Position numbers and translations under genes: made by a program. This document shows positions 57,901-64,000 of a DNA stretch of 64,000 bases, piece after piece. Positions within the stretch are counted from its first letter, which is position 1. The number at the start of each line of letters is the position of its first letter. Below the pieces are notes generated by a model, which was given only the letters and a program-made list of their open reading frames with translations, was not told the origin of the DNA and searched no databases. The stretch comes from Sphingobacteriales bacterium (GTDB lineage Bacteria; Bacteroidota; Bacteroidia; Chitinophagales; JADIYW01), in contig JADJYT010000007.1 in the NCBI GenBank assembly GCA_016719635.1, forward strand, positions 124,001 through 188,000. The letters run 5' to 3'.

Positions 57901-59921
57901 ACAAAGTATCTCTCCATAAAAATAAAACACCTGACCAATATATTTGGTTAGATTGGGATAAGCCATTAAGCAGAGAACAAGTATCAAAATTAACAACAGC
58001 GTTAAAAGGGGAAATAGTAACACCACACGGCAAAACAAGTATAAGGGTAAATATAGGTGGTGGAGATTTTAAGTTAATAGACACAAGAAAAGGTGCTGAA
58101 ACATATAATCAATTATCAAGACTTCTTGGTGGCGACAAAGCGACATCTGAATTTCTTTTAAAGAATGGAATAGACGGAGTAAAATACCCTGTTGAAAGTA
58201 TATCAAGAGGCGCAACAAGCGACAACACAAGAGGATTTAATTATGTTGTATTTGACGAAAACGCAGTAGAAATTGAAGATAAAATCCAATTCCTCCGCAC
58301 CAAAGACGGCACTATTTACGGTGCTAAATTCCCTGACGGCAGTATCTACATCTCTCCTGACAATCTTAACGCAAACACGCCTATTCACGAATTTGGACAC
58401 ATTTGGGAACAGGCATTCGGCGCACGTTTCAAGGCAGGTGTCGAAATACTCAAACAGTCTGCAAAAGGACGTGCCTTAATCGAACAGGTGCGCAACAATC
58501 CGTTCTACAAGAACATGACACAAGAGCAGATTGAACGGGAAGCATTGGTGGTGGCAATAGGTAATAAAGGTGAGCAGTTGTTCGGTGCATCCAATTATGA
58601 GAAGCTGAAACAATGGATAAGCGATTTGTTCAATGCGATTAAGGAGAAATTAGGATTTAAGCAAAACCTGACGGCAGATGAAACCTTAGAAAACTTCACC
58701 AAAGGCGTTGTAGGAGAATTACTGGGCGGTAAGGTGCTGAATGAGGATATTGGAAAAAATGTTTTAAATTTGTTAAATGATAAAAATGAAATTAACTATG
58801 GAGAACTCACAAAACAAACAGATAGAATTCTCAACAGAACTTCCTACATTGACCGGCTATCATTGGAAGAAGAACAAGGTCGCAGGCGAGGAGGCAGAAC
58901 GGCAGTTGAAGCAACCCTACTCATTAGAGCAGATACGCAAGCAGGCAGAGGAAGACAGGAAGATAATATCCGCTCGGAAGTAATTTCCAATCAGGAAAAA
59001 ATATTATCTGATTATGCAGATAAAAATAATCTGTGGGTTGACGAAAACAAGGTTGCGATAGAGGCAGCTGAACAATTACCATCAGGATATGAAAGCAATG
59101 TTTATGTTAGTGCCGACGGAAAAACTGTTACCAAGTTTGTAAGCTACCGTATATTAGACAACACTCCGCAAAGTTTCCTTGATAACAGGATAGCTTTAAA
59201 TAATTTTATACTTAACGGCTCAAACACAGAATACACACTAAAAGGATTTGCCCGAAATTCGGAAACAGGACAGTTCCAGTTTGTAGTTGAACAGCCTTAT
59301 GTGCAAGGCAAACTTGTAGATTTTAATAATAAAGAACAGAAAGAAGCATTTGATGAAGAAATGCAAAAAAGAGGGTTTCAGGAACTTGCCTATGGTGTAT
59401 ATACAAACAAAGACTATGTGTTGTACGATGTGAAAAATGGGAACGTAAAAATAACACCGGAAGGTAATTATAGGTTTATAGATATTGCAACCACATTAAA
59501 CGACAGAAAAACAAATGGCAATAGGGAATATGGTGATGGAGGTGTAATCACAACAGGAGTTCAGTTTGACACATCAGACAAAAAAACAGGAGTTGACTTC
59601 AAATTCGATTCCACCACCATAAAAGATGATGTGCGTGAGATGAAAGCTGCCGGATTAAGCGAGGATAGAATACGTGAAGTCCTATCACTTTCAGGAAACA
59701 CACAGGAGGAGATTGATAAGGCATTATCAGGAGAAGGAGAGGTATTTGGTATCAAAAAGGCGATGGCAGGTGAGGAGTTTATACAAAGCCACCCATTATC
59801 AAAAATGAGTGACAAAGAGGTCTATGAAGCATCCATTATCACGGAAGCAAAAAGAAGAACAGAGAGACTGTATAAAAGCGGCAATAGTATAGATAAATGT
59901 GGGCGAGTTTATGCATTCTGA
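51975..59921 (+). CDS. Giant polyvalent protein with RadC, zincin, PBECR, ART and kinase-like domains
   Basis: 2648 residues if read from TTG 51975 (first ATG 51999). Domains by residue: coiled coil 1-60. RadC/JAB about 110-245 with H193, H195 and D206. A second, metal-less JAB-like region about 255-385. LPD3-like 455-610. Zincin 1 about 1019-1178 with HEFGH at 1055-1059. PBECR-like nuclease about 1310-1420. ADP-ribosyltransferase-like 1, 1450-1600 (HHGT at 1459). LPD3-like again 1710-1825. ADP-ribosyltransferase-like 2, 1868-2095 (HGSP, H1872). Zincin 2, 2102-2261. PolyVal-kinase-like 2335-2510. The same frame is open back to 51666 except for TAG at 51894, with no start codon, so the gene is 5'-truncated. 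The last eight residues are out of frame. Domain names come from recalled motifs of polyvalent proteins of phages and conjugative elements. Confidence 0.65.
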   Translation: MKGAKPQAMFDDKAEQQKIDDETKKEIEDKRKQVNDLESEAERLTNEQNQFNIFEPQTDYEEGQKIHKTQTEGDVISYLSETSDDYPTGLRGIQRQEDIPKLNDSIVRNVWRKLKNLQFSSPTRVKSHADVAEIMKLLENKSVEHSFAVHIDKNGKSYIQFLSIGGLTGTVIDTRLINLGAVKFKSKKIYLVHNHPSGNLNPSNQDLAITERIRQAFADIDIEVEHVIMDTYKKQYTVIRKYNAVNTYERGEYDNTKKTTAYILDEQKLLEKPVTKISNLQDCIHAIQQFRFSAFPKNAVLILNNSNYIIGNYVFEDGIDYEKLLNFIGDTGTATSVILYGNNKDSEMVRFVQEKLKRLDITLLDYVIVPSNNDVVSGFYGSMKRENLLNETQERYGTNNIEQKGGVKFQSAGTKPNIKTISKKAFDKLINRLKKAFPNVKVFQDESTLKEKLKEFGVITNVTNKSIPERIVKTVSEAQIAIKPLIGKPITNKVFGITATISGKTIGKLGSDVATKQSVNPRLHALAVANIDKLFENAELHTTEADRKERSDINQFHKFGILLYDTETKQYYPVKITAKEYINLVDGTRIYSVEAVDIEKQKSAGLLESSPEGIQSPFADFYTKLANLAENANKDEARFMAFGKRKAFGGNSGYVGYSMSKRAEQAYQDGKLTYSKLPVWAKRLVDAAMVSTDEWHHTSSYGNKTPFYSISQFDILSDAEKQQLDVHDWDSIEDFNKVPKSVVKAFDVKSKEELKKKNDTKRVRQTKIDQALKELNDFKSQFKRFNRQSETPEYGYVEISEMNGKYGWFDSSKGSYKLPEYHSGIDYETSENKDKARELENALNDAKYRSFYELELREIGLTNEQISELHKTGLITGEIMPDSFYKIIRKNKDLIIEQLDELKNLPKYNDKFNPSLNRSKESFLTEKEKQERQNRHSAISENIGNIYGDNYERRYEHQRVDDEYRKISEERHTEAEKEYINSDKVKQDEIKFNNDKNKATSIRQNIEQLLNDNNITDSDKIQFLRTKDGTIYGAKFPDGSIYISPDNLNANTPIHEFGHIWEQAFGARFKAGVEILKQSAKGRALIEQVRNNPFYKNMTQEQIEREALVVAIGNKGEQLFGASNYEKLKQWISDLFKAIKEKLGFKQNLTADETLENFTKGVVGELLGGKVLNEDIGKATKEQDNHTALMAEYATESDFERNRDGSIKKDETGAPILTEKAKKEIAEEYDEIEKRYDGKAPNGKTSKLTKEQWIQVRTSRFKNWFGDWEGDAKNKVSRDKIEKLLKSDRDTSKGIQRETIGKVTTEQAKILKDTLGIDVSGYEHTIDKGEINHTINEHGNEKTEAQRGQIAVTENDFSLIPEILNTPDKIEYIGKNKIGRDVIKYTKRFNGKTLLFEAVLTGKKELQFSSMYKQKSVGEKLHNTTARTSETLPQYKDKQNLGNTVSKVIDENGEPLVVHHGTNREFNNFYDSENGIYFSDKKRVAEEYTYHIGLANIKSKTPNIIPVFLNIRNPKEIDALGKKYNNIPVPYQQWERVVYGRLPKNAQSVESVFLYYNEKGYDGVIVKDVIDSIWKDSTDKSKVIVAQNPNQIKSATSNTGSFSNETNDIRFKFDSTTIKDDVREMKAAGTKPNIKTISKKAFDGLINRLKKAFPNVKVFQDESTLKAKLKEFGMDMTDFMASYKKLASQYDFLFNGKSVANLTGKEFEAKEGVTLKQQVNHFFNSIGNITQSVFGEVVLDNRVYKDDSAHGQGREKIATYNALPAILENGMDILPMAEHKKGVRSGMVGAPITIDGKEYIAVAVVREINDNSGRKRLYVHEVTLKEKLLESSSNPVGNKANTTATNQGEIAKVLNNIVLAKKNPLNFLSVWHGSPYNFDKFSTDKIGTGEGAQVFGWGLYFTDLESIARGHVNKLYDKSKLEDINKRLSEISKELEKYQAGEYGKYNSPIGYELKKEYDELINSRQEEIRKGKTIYKVSLHKNKTPDQYIWLDWDKPLSREQVSKLTTALKGEIVTPHGKTSIRVNIGGGDFKLIDTRKGAETYNQLSRLLGGDKATSEFLLKNGIDGVKYPVESISRGATSDNTRGFNYVVFDENAVEIEDKIQFLRTKDGTIYGAKFPDGSIYISPDNLNANTPIHEFGHIWEQAFGARFKAGVEILKQSAKGRALIEQVRNNPFYKNMTQEQIEREALVVAIGNKGEQLFGASNYEKLKQWISDLFNAIKEKLGFKQNLTADETLENFTKGVVGELLGGKVLNEDIGKNVLNLLNDKNEINYGELTKQTDRILNRTSYIDRLSLEEEQGRRRGGRTAVEATLLIRADTQAGRGRQEDNIRSEVISNQEKILSDYADKNNLWVDENKVAIEAAEQLPSGYESNVYVSADGKTVTKFVSYRILDNTPQSFLDNRIALNNFILNGSNTEYTLKGFARNSETGQFQFVVEQPYVQGKLVDFNNKEQKEAFDEEMQKRGFQELAYGVYTNKDYVLYDVKNGNVKITPEGNYRFIDIATTLNDRKTNGNREYGDGGVITTGVQFDTSDKKTGVDFKFDSTTIKDDVREMKAAGLSEDRIREVLSLSGNTQEEIDKALSGEGEVFGIKKAMAGEEFIQSHPLSKMSDKEVYEASIITEAKRRTERLYKSGNSIDKCGRVYAF
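53211..53345. repeat. Linker cassette, copy 1
   Basis: 135 bp encoding TKPNIKTISKKAFDKLINRL and the following KVFQDESTL region. It is near-identical to 56859-56993, in the same frame, 3648 bp apart. Confidence 0.85.
55029..55508. repeat. Zincin cassette, copy 1
   Basis: 480 bp encoding a 160-residue unit with HEFGHIWEQAFGARFKAG. It is near-identical to 58278-58757 at DNA level, 3249 bp apart and in frame. The few differences include GGTCAC/GGACAC in the active-site codons, which are silent. Confidence 0.9.
56859..56993. repeat. Linker cassette, copy 2
   Basis: Second copy of the 135-bp unit at 53211-53345. It precedes a different domain (MDMTDFMASYKKLASQYDFL) than copy 1, so the linker marks a domain-swap boundary. 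A 57-bp stretch just before it (56805-56861) also recurs at 59598-59654. Confidence 0.85.
58278..58757. repeat. Zincin cassette, copy 2
   Basis: Second copy of 55029-55508. The flanks differ: copy 1 continues into a PBECR-like region and copy 2 into a kinase-like region, with the break directly after NEDIGK. Confidence 0.9.
58786..58983 (+). CDS. Possible small gene in the +1 frame inside the giant ORF
   Basis: A 65-residue frame starting ATG at 58786 (or 58798) and ending TAA at 58981-58983. Its product contains IEFSTELPTLTGYHWKKNKV and GEEAERQLKQPYSLEQIRKQ, a normal-looking acidic/basic mix. The giant ORF here reads an arginine/glycine-rich stretch (EEEQGRRRGGRTAVEATL) that looks like a wrong-frame translation. 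The likely ancestral state is a small gene followed by a separate kinase-like gene, later joined by frame-preserving rearrangement. Confidence 0.35.
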   Translation: MKLTMENSQNKQIEFSTELPTLTGYHWKKNKVAGEEAERQLKQPYSLEQIRKQAEEDRKIISARK

Positions 59922-60419
59922 AAAACAGAACCCCTACTCTAACGTCCGAAACGAACTCCCACAGTATATAGTTATTCAAATTTTTTCAATAAAAAAATAG
60001 AGGCTTATTTTACCATGAGGAGGCACTAAGGCTTAATAAAGGGTTTACCAAAACAGAGAAACTAAAAACAGGAGGTACCGAAGAAATAGAAAAAGGTCAG
60101 CCATTTCATTTATCAGTTCTTAATGCCGATACGAATAGTTCGCTAACCCTTTCCGATACAAAGTTATAACAATTATAAGAAATGCTTGGCGGAAAATCGA
60201 CTGACCTGTCAAAAGACAACCCAAGCCGCACACCAAGCATTTCAGTTGTAAATTCACTCAACATTTGTTTCTGATATAGAATTATACGAAACAAAAAATG
60301 TGGGCGAACAGTTGAATAAATCCACCGCTCGTACGTCCGAAACGCTCCCACAATACAAAGATAAACAAAGAATGGAATTATGAGATGGATGATTTTTTTA
60401 CTGTTTTTACCTTAAATCC
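59922..60419. other. Scrambled tail of the insert
   Basis: This has no intact gene. It holds fragments of polyvalent coding sequence in several frames. Around 60030-60125 the frame reads RLNKGFTKTEKLKTGGTEEI. At 60295-60369 it reads VGEQLNKSTARTSETLPQYK, of which 48 bp (60322-60369) are identical to 56245-56292. A third degenerate version of this motif starts near 59898. An inverted repeat of 11 bp (GAAATGCTTGG at 60179-60189, CCAAGCATTTC at 60233-60243) could form a hairpin or recombination-protein site. It looks like recombination debris. Confidence 0.6.
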
Positions 60420-60477
60420 TTCCGCCAAGGCAAAAAAATGCAATTGCCCCACCTTTGGCGATACAAAAAAACATTAA
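60385..60477 (+). pseudogene. Displaced 3' end of the lipoprotein gene
   Basis: The frame from ATG 60385 reads MDDFFTVFTLNPSAKAKKCN and ends CPTFGDTKKH at TAA 60475-60477. The second half matches the mature part of the lipoprotein at 51532. The signal peptide is missing. Its stop overlaps that of the EamA gene, so this is probably the original 3' end of the target gene, separated from its 5' part by the insert. Confidence 0.65.
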
Positions 60478-60484
60478 TTCCTCG
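60420..60484. repeat. Right 65-bp direct repeat of the insert (attR-like)
   Basis: Partner of 51618-51682, with identity over the first 39 bases. It runs into the last codons of the EamA gene. The identical core contains imperfect inverted arms CCAAGGC...CCTTTGG, of the sort used as recombinase half-sites. Confidence 0.85.
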
Positions 60485-61361
60485 AACCGATATAGATACC
60501 GATCAGAATCGTAAACAACCCGAAAAAGTGGATGGGAAGGATGCGCTCCTTGTCCAGCAAGCCCACCAGCACAGATACCAGCGGAATCAGATAAGTGGTC
60601 ATGGTTGCAAACAGGGCGGATGTCCGCTGGGTGAGGATGTTAAAGAAAACCTGTGCATAGGCAGTACCGAATATGCCGAGTACCAGCAAATATTTTAAAC
60701 TGCTCCAGGCTGGAATTGGATGCTGGCCGACTTCGTGAAACGCTCCGGAGAAATACAGATAAGCCAGGGTAAGCGGCGCTACAAAACTATATTGCAACAG
60801 GGCGATCACCACCGGATTTTCTCTCTGAAAATGAGCTTTAAATATATTCGCATTGAGGCCGTAACAGATGGTAGCGATCAATGGCATCAGAATATACGGA
60901 TTCAGCTGGGTGATACTTTTTTGCTTGGATAAGACGATGATCAATGCTCCCGCAAACCCGATAATGACACCGATGATTTTATTATTGGTCAGCTGAATGC
61001 CGAAAAACATACTGCCGATGAGCAAGGCAAACAAAGGCGTGGTGGAGTTCATGATGCCAGTCAGCCCGCTGTCGATTTTTGTCTCGGCCGTGCAAAACAA
61101 CACCGCCGGAATCAGGTTGCCAAACAGTCCCAGCAGGGGAATATATTTCCATTTCGCAAGCGGAACCCGCAGCTTCTTAAAATGAATGACCATCAAGGGT
61201 ATCAGTGCTAAGAATGCAATACTCATGCGGAAAGCAGCTACCTGCAACGGCTCAAATACATCCAATCCTCTTTTAATAAAGAAAAAGGAAAATCCCCAGA
61301 TAACGGATAATCCGGTGAACATCATCCAATCGCCTGCCTGTATCTTTCTGGTTTGTTGCAT
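60474..61361 (-). CDS. EamA/DMT-superfamily transporter
   Basis: About 295 residues from ATG 61361 (a GTG three codons earlier is less likely). Ten hydrophobic helices are arranged as two EamA repeats. The first begins WMMFTGLSVIWGFSFFFIKR, and the pattern ALLIGSMFFGIQLTNNKIIG marks the end of repeat one. Proteins of this family export metabolites or amino acids, and the substrate cannot be named. Its final codons are part of the right-hand repeat of the island, so integration did not disrupt it. Confidence 0.88.
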   Translation of the reverse strand: MQQTRKIQAGDWMMFTGLSVIWGFSFFFIKRGLDVFEPLQVAAFRMSIAFLALIPLMVIHFKKLRVPLAKWKYIPLLGLFGNLIPAVLFCTAETKIDSGLTGIMNSTTPLFALLIGSMFFGIQLTNNKIIGVIIGFAGALIIVLSKQKSITQLNPYILMPLIATICYGLNANIFKAHFQRENPVVIALLQYSFVAPLTLAYLYFSGAFHEVGQHPIPAWSSLKYLLVLGIFGTAYAQVFFNILTQRTSALFATMTTYLIPLVSVLVGLLDKERILPIHFFGLFTILIGIYIGSRN

Positions 61362-61465
61362 AGAGAGCACAAAGGTAAAATTAATTTAGAGGAACAACGG
61401 GTCGCAGCGTTCTTTTGTTCATTAGCTTATGATTAATTTGGCAGAGTATTTGTATCTTTCATCGT

Positions 61466-61945
61466 ATGAAAAAAATAGCAGGATTATTGCTCTTTGCAGG
61501 AATGGGGTATGGTGTCCTTGCCCAGGAAATTCCGGTAGTCAAACTGGAGGAATTGAAGAAAGTGTACTCCCGCCCGAATGATACCACCTATGTCGTCAAT
61601 TTCTTCGCCACCTGGTGCGGCCCCTGCATGATGGAGATTCCTGTGCTGAACAAATTCAGGGAGGATACCAAAGACACCAAAGTACAGCTGATTATGGTGA
61701 GTCTGGATAATTCCAGATCGCTTAAGAAATTACCTGCGCTTATAAAGAAATTAAAGATTAAGGCACCGGTTTACTTGTTGAATGAGTCTGCCGATTATTC
61801 CTGGCTGTCCTATATAGACAAACGCTGGCAAGGCAGCATTCCGGCTACCATGATAATCAATGTGAATCGGAATAAAAAGGCATTTTTTGAAACGCCGCTT
61901 GAAGAGGGACAACTGCAGTTTTATCTGAAGAAACTGGGTTTGTGA
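61466..61945 (+). CDS. TlpA/ResA-like thioredoxin-fold protein, exported
   Basis: A 159-residue protein with signal peptide (residues 1-19, ending LAQE) and a thioredoxin domain with the active site WCGPC in VNFFATWCGPCMMEIPVLN. The later IPATMIINVNR contains the cis-proline. It is a periplasmic thiol-disulfide oxidoreductase, probably for cytochrome maturation or oxidative folding. It is divergent from the EamA gene. Confidence 0.88.
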   Translation: MKKIAGLLLFAGMGYGVLAQEIPVVKLEELKKVYSRPNDTTYVVNFFATWCGPCMMEIPVLNKFREDTKDTKVQLIMVSLDNSRSLKKLPALIKKLKIKAPVYLLNESADYSWLSYIDKRWQGSIPATMIINVNRNKKAFFETPLEEGQLQFYLKKLGL

Positions 61946-62017
61946 CATTTAGCCCAATAATTTTTTACGGTTTACTCCAGCTGCTTATTTGTAAATAGTA
62001 CCTTTGTTTTAGCTGTT

Positions 62018-62854
62018 ATGACCATTTTTGAACGCGTTTTAGGCGGAAATATCTTTTACGACTTCTGGAAGCAACTCCAGCAGTATCTCTTTTCCGAAGG
62101 GCGGTTCATACAGCTCATCACGCTGCAGCCGATAGAAATCTACAAGACGGAAACGGAACTGGAGATGGACTCGGCTAAAGTCAGACTATCCATCAAGAGT
62201 ACCGTGGAGAACATGATGCAGCGCAGGATAGAGCGTACACTCAGCCTGCTGACGTTAAACCTGTATAATAAACCCAAAGATGCACTGGCCTATGATTTTG
62301 ATATTCTCATCAAGGCGGATATGGCTTATCAGGAAGTGTCCAAATTCTTTAATCATCATTTTGCCCATCAGACCTACACGATAGAAGAAGAGAAATATTA
62401 CCTGTTTATAAAAGAATTTCAGTTCGCCAATCAGGGTACCAAGGCTGTCGTCAGGATGCCTTTTGTGCTGGAGTCAAAGAGATGGTTTCTGAAAAGAACG
62501 ATAGAAGGCACTTCCATCTTCAAAGGCTCTATCAATTTTCAGCATCCGAAATACGTGCTGAAAACACGCAACCTGGATTATGAACTCGAAACGGAAAGTT
62601 ATATTCTTAAATTGATTGACAGCTTCTATCACATAAAGCTGGTGGAGTTCTTAAGCGGGTTCCTGCAGTATAATTTTAAGGAAGAATTATTCCACGCCAA
62701 GGTAGAGGCGCAGCTGCAGATTAACTCCCTGCAAAGCCAGTCCAATTGGATCAGCGGGGTTATTAATGATCTGGACCTGGAACGCATCACCATTGAAGAC
62801 GAAGGAATCCATGCCGTATTTTTAGCGGAAGGGAAATTGCACCTGATGCGATAA
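62018..62854 (+). CDS. Hypothetical protein (278 aa)
   Basis: A soluble-looking protein without signal peptide or membrane helix. It is rich in charged helices and strands (EMDSAKVRLSIKSTVENMMQ, NFQHPKYVLKTRNLDYELET). No family is recognised. The start ATG lies 12 bp after TACCTTTG (61999-62006), a good Bacteroidota -7 box. It lies upstream of the epimerase gene, 91 bp apart. Confidence 0.65.
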   Translation: MTIFERVLGGNIFYDFWKQLQQYLFSEGRFIQLITLQPIEIYKTETELEMDSAKVRLSIKSTVENMMQRRIERTLSLLTLNLYNKPKDALAYDFDILIKADMAYQEVSKFFNHHFAHQTYTIEEEKYYLFIKEFQFANQGTKAVVRMPFVLESKRWFLKRTIEGTSIFKGSINFQHPKYVLKTRNLDYELETESYILKLIDSFYHIKLVEFLSGFLQYNFKEELFHAKVEAQLQINSLQSQSNWISGVINDLDLERITIEDEGIHAVFLAEGKLHLMR

Positions 62855-62945
62855 GGATAATAGTAACTGCCCAATAGGAGAAATGAGCGGAAAAAACTAA
62901 ATTTGCAGGCACAGATTTAATGCCAATAAAAATTCCCGTTTCAAT

Positions 62946-63935
62946 ATGTACACCACCCCTTTGCATCTTACACCCGTTGAAAATAAACGATTTTTGATTA
63001 CCGGCGGAGCCGGATTCATCGGCTCCAATATCACCGAGTATCTGCTGAATCATGGTGCAAAAGTGCGGATATTGGATAATCTGGCGACCGGCAATATGAA
63101 TAATCTGACTGCATTCCGGAATCATCCGGGTTTTGAGTTCCTGGAAGGAGACCTCCGGAATGTGAAAGATTGTGCGGATGCGGTCAAAGATGTCGATGCG
63201 GTTTGCCATCAGGCGGCTATTGGCTCCGTTCCACGCTCCATAAAAGACCCGGTTACAACCAATGACGTCAATGTCGGTGGATTTGTGAACATGCTTACTG
63301 CTGCCAAAGATGCCGGTATTCGCCGCTTTGTATATGCTTCCTCCTCTTCTGTCTACGGCGATGAGCCTAATTTGCCCAAAAAAGAAGAAAAAACCGGCAA
63401 TCCGCTCTCTCCGTATGCCGTCACAAAATTTACCAATGAGGTGTATGCAGGTGTCTTTTCACGCTGCTACCCTTTGGAAATGATGGGATTACGTTACTTT
63501 AATGTATTCGGTCCCAAACAAGACCCGTATGGTGAGTACGCTGCTGTGATGCCGCTCTTTATCAAGGCGGTGCTGGGTGACGATGCACCCCATATCAACG
63601 GGGATGGTGAGCAGACACGGGATTTTACTTTTGTTCATAATGCCGTTCAGGCAAATATATTGGCATTGACCACCACAAATGAAGCTGCCTTTAACCAGGC
63701 GTACAATGTGGCATTCGGACAGCGGTTTACGGTCAATCAGATGTTTGAGGCGATACGGGATTATTTAGGCAAAGACATACAGGCCGTCCATCGGGAGCCC
63801 AGAGCCGGTGATATCAGAGACTCCTTAGCCGATATATCCAAGGCGCAGGATTTATTGGGATATGCCCCAAAATATTCGTTTGGACAAGGTTTGCCGCTGA
63901 CGATAGAATATTTCAAAAAGGTATTCGCAGGATAA
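62946..63935 (+). CDS. NAD-dependent epimerase (WbpP/TviC-like UDP-GlcNAc 4-epimerase)
   Basis: A 329-residue extended SDR protein. It has the NAD-binding ITGGAGFIGSNITEYLLNHG, the substrate loop HQAAIGSVPRSIKDP and catalytic SPYAVTK (YxxxK), then GLRYFNVFGPKQDPYGEYAA. This matches the WbpP/TviC/Gne group that converts UDP-N-acetylglucosamine to UDP-N-acetylgalactosamine or their uronate forms. The exact sugar is inferred. It is another nucleotide-sugar enzyme near the glycan cluster. Confidence 0.87.
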   Translation: MYTTPLHLTPVENKRFLITGGAGFIGSNITEYLLNHGAKVRILDNLATGNMNNLTAFRNHPGFEFLEGDLRNVKDCADAVKDVDAVCHQAAIGSVPRSIKDPVTTNDVNVGGFVNMLTAAKDAGIRRFVYASSSSVYGDEPNLPKKEEKTGNPLSPYAVTKFTNEVYAGVFSRCYPLEMMGLRYFNVFGPKQDPYGEYAAVMPLFIKAVLGDDAPHINGDGEQTRDFTFVHNAVQANILALTTTNEAAFNQAYNVAFGQRFTVNQMFEAIRDYLGKDIQAVHREPRAGDIRDSLADISKAQDLLGYAPKYSFGQGLPLTIEYFKKVFAG

Positions 63936-64000
63936 AAATCAGGGCGGTCGACTTAAAAAATGTGAAAAATACACGAATCGCCCTAAATTAAATCGTATAA

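Larger units (their letters stand above)
51683..60419 (+). mobile_element. Island carrying a polyvalent-protein gene inserted in the lipoprotein 3' end
   Basis: Sequence bounded by 65-bp direct repeats that each encode the C-terminus of the small lipoprotein. Contents are one giant polyvalent reading frame, internal duplicated cassettes and a scrambled tail. It is visibly richer in A/T than its neighbours. No integrase, transposase, relaxase or phage structural gene is visible, so it is either a remnant or a non-autonomous element. The lipoprotein frame is preserved at the left edge and the EamA gene at the right edge. Confidence 0.65.

Noticed and set aside
60106..60351. 81-aa minus-strand frame in the island tail
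   Set aside because: It lies opposite polyvalent fragments and the repeated TARTSETLP sequence and shows no protein-like features of its own.
63943..63990. AGGGCG...CGCCCT inverted repeat at the window end, possible terminator
   Set aside because: The stem is only six bases with a loop of nearly 40 and no T-run follows, so I cannot support it.

Overview
The window looks like a chromosome segment of a member of the Bacteroidota, probably a Chitinophagales- or Saprospirales-like bacterium. The evidence is a giant PKD protein ending in a gliding-motility/type IX secretion C-terminal domain, a DUF5686 outer-membrane protein, a DUF4175 coiled-coil protein, a CarB that ends before the allosteric domain, small lipoproteins, and TAnnTTTG promoter-like boxes. 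No tRNA or rRNA gene was recognised.

Layout. 1-7918: short-chain dehydrogenase, ABC exporter, secreted hypothetical, SPFH protein, a decayed small gene and carB. 8055-15158: a T9SS-type PKD adhesin followed by a two-gene set of a membrane M48 metallopeptidase and an exported caspase-like peptidase. 15171-20069: nadB, deoC, deoD and a peptide-binding lipoprotein. 20134-24514: DUF4175 protein, HATPase anti-sigma-like protein and ybeY. 24596-30441: a small ORF, a lipase-like lipoprotein, then a repeat-rich region in which a degenerate IS110-family element sits inside a roughly 233-bp tandem repeat, then a frameshifted 2,4-dienoyl-CoA-reductase-like gene. 30516-41267: housekeeping and Bacteroidota-specific genes (nitrilase-family amidase, cyclophilin, DinB-like, dihaem cytochrome, Tim44/TerB protein, 3-methyladenine glycosylase, RsmI-like methylase, DUF3109, exonuclease III, DUF5686, CBS/ACT).

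41256-50986 is a surface-glycan cluster. It has two tandem polytopic glycosyltransferase-like proteins, a GNAT acetyltransferase, a methyltransferase, a GT2 glycosyltransferase, a polytopic polymerase-like protein, UDP-glucose dehydrogenase and UDP-glucuronate decarboxylase. The last two together make UDP-xylose.

51618-60484 is the most unusual part. An insert of about 8.7 kb interrupts the 3' end of a 47-aa lipoprotein gene and is bounded by 65-bp direct repeats that both encode that gene's C-terminus. The insert carries one enormous phage/conjugative-element style polyvalent protein reading frame. It has a RadC/JAB domain, LPD3-like regions, two HEFGH zincin copies, a PBECR-like nuclease region, two ADP-ribosyltransferase-like domains and a PolyVal-kinase-like region. 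It has lost its 5' end, contains an in-frame stop and carries several shuffled internal duplications. No integrase is visible. 60474-63935 returns to ordinary chromosome: EamA transporter, TlpA-like thioredoxin, a hypothetical and a nucleotide-sugar epimerase.

Several genes (the 2,4-dienoyl-CoA reductase, the IS110 transposase and the small remnant before carB) are broken by single-base changes in homopolymer runs. These could be true decay or assembly errors.
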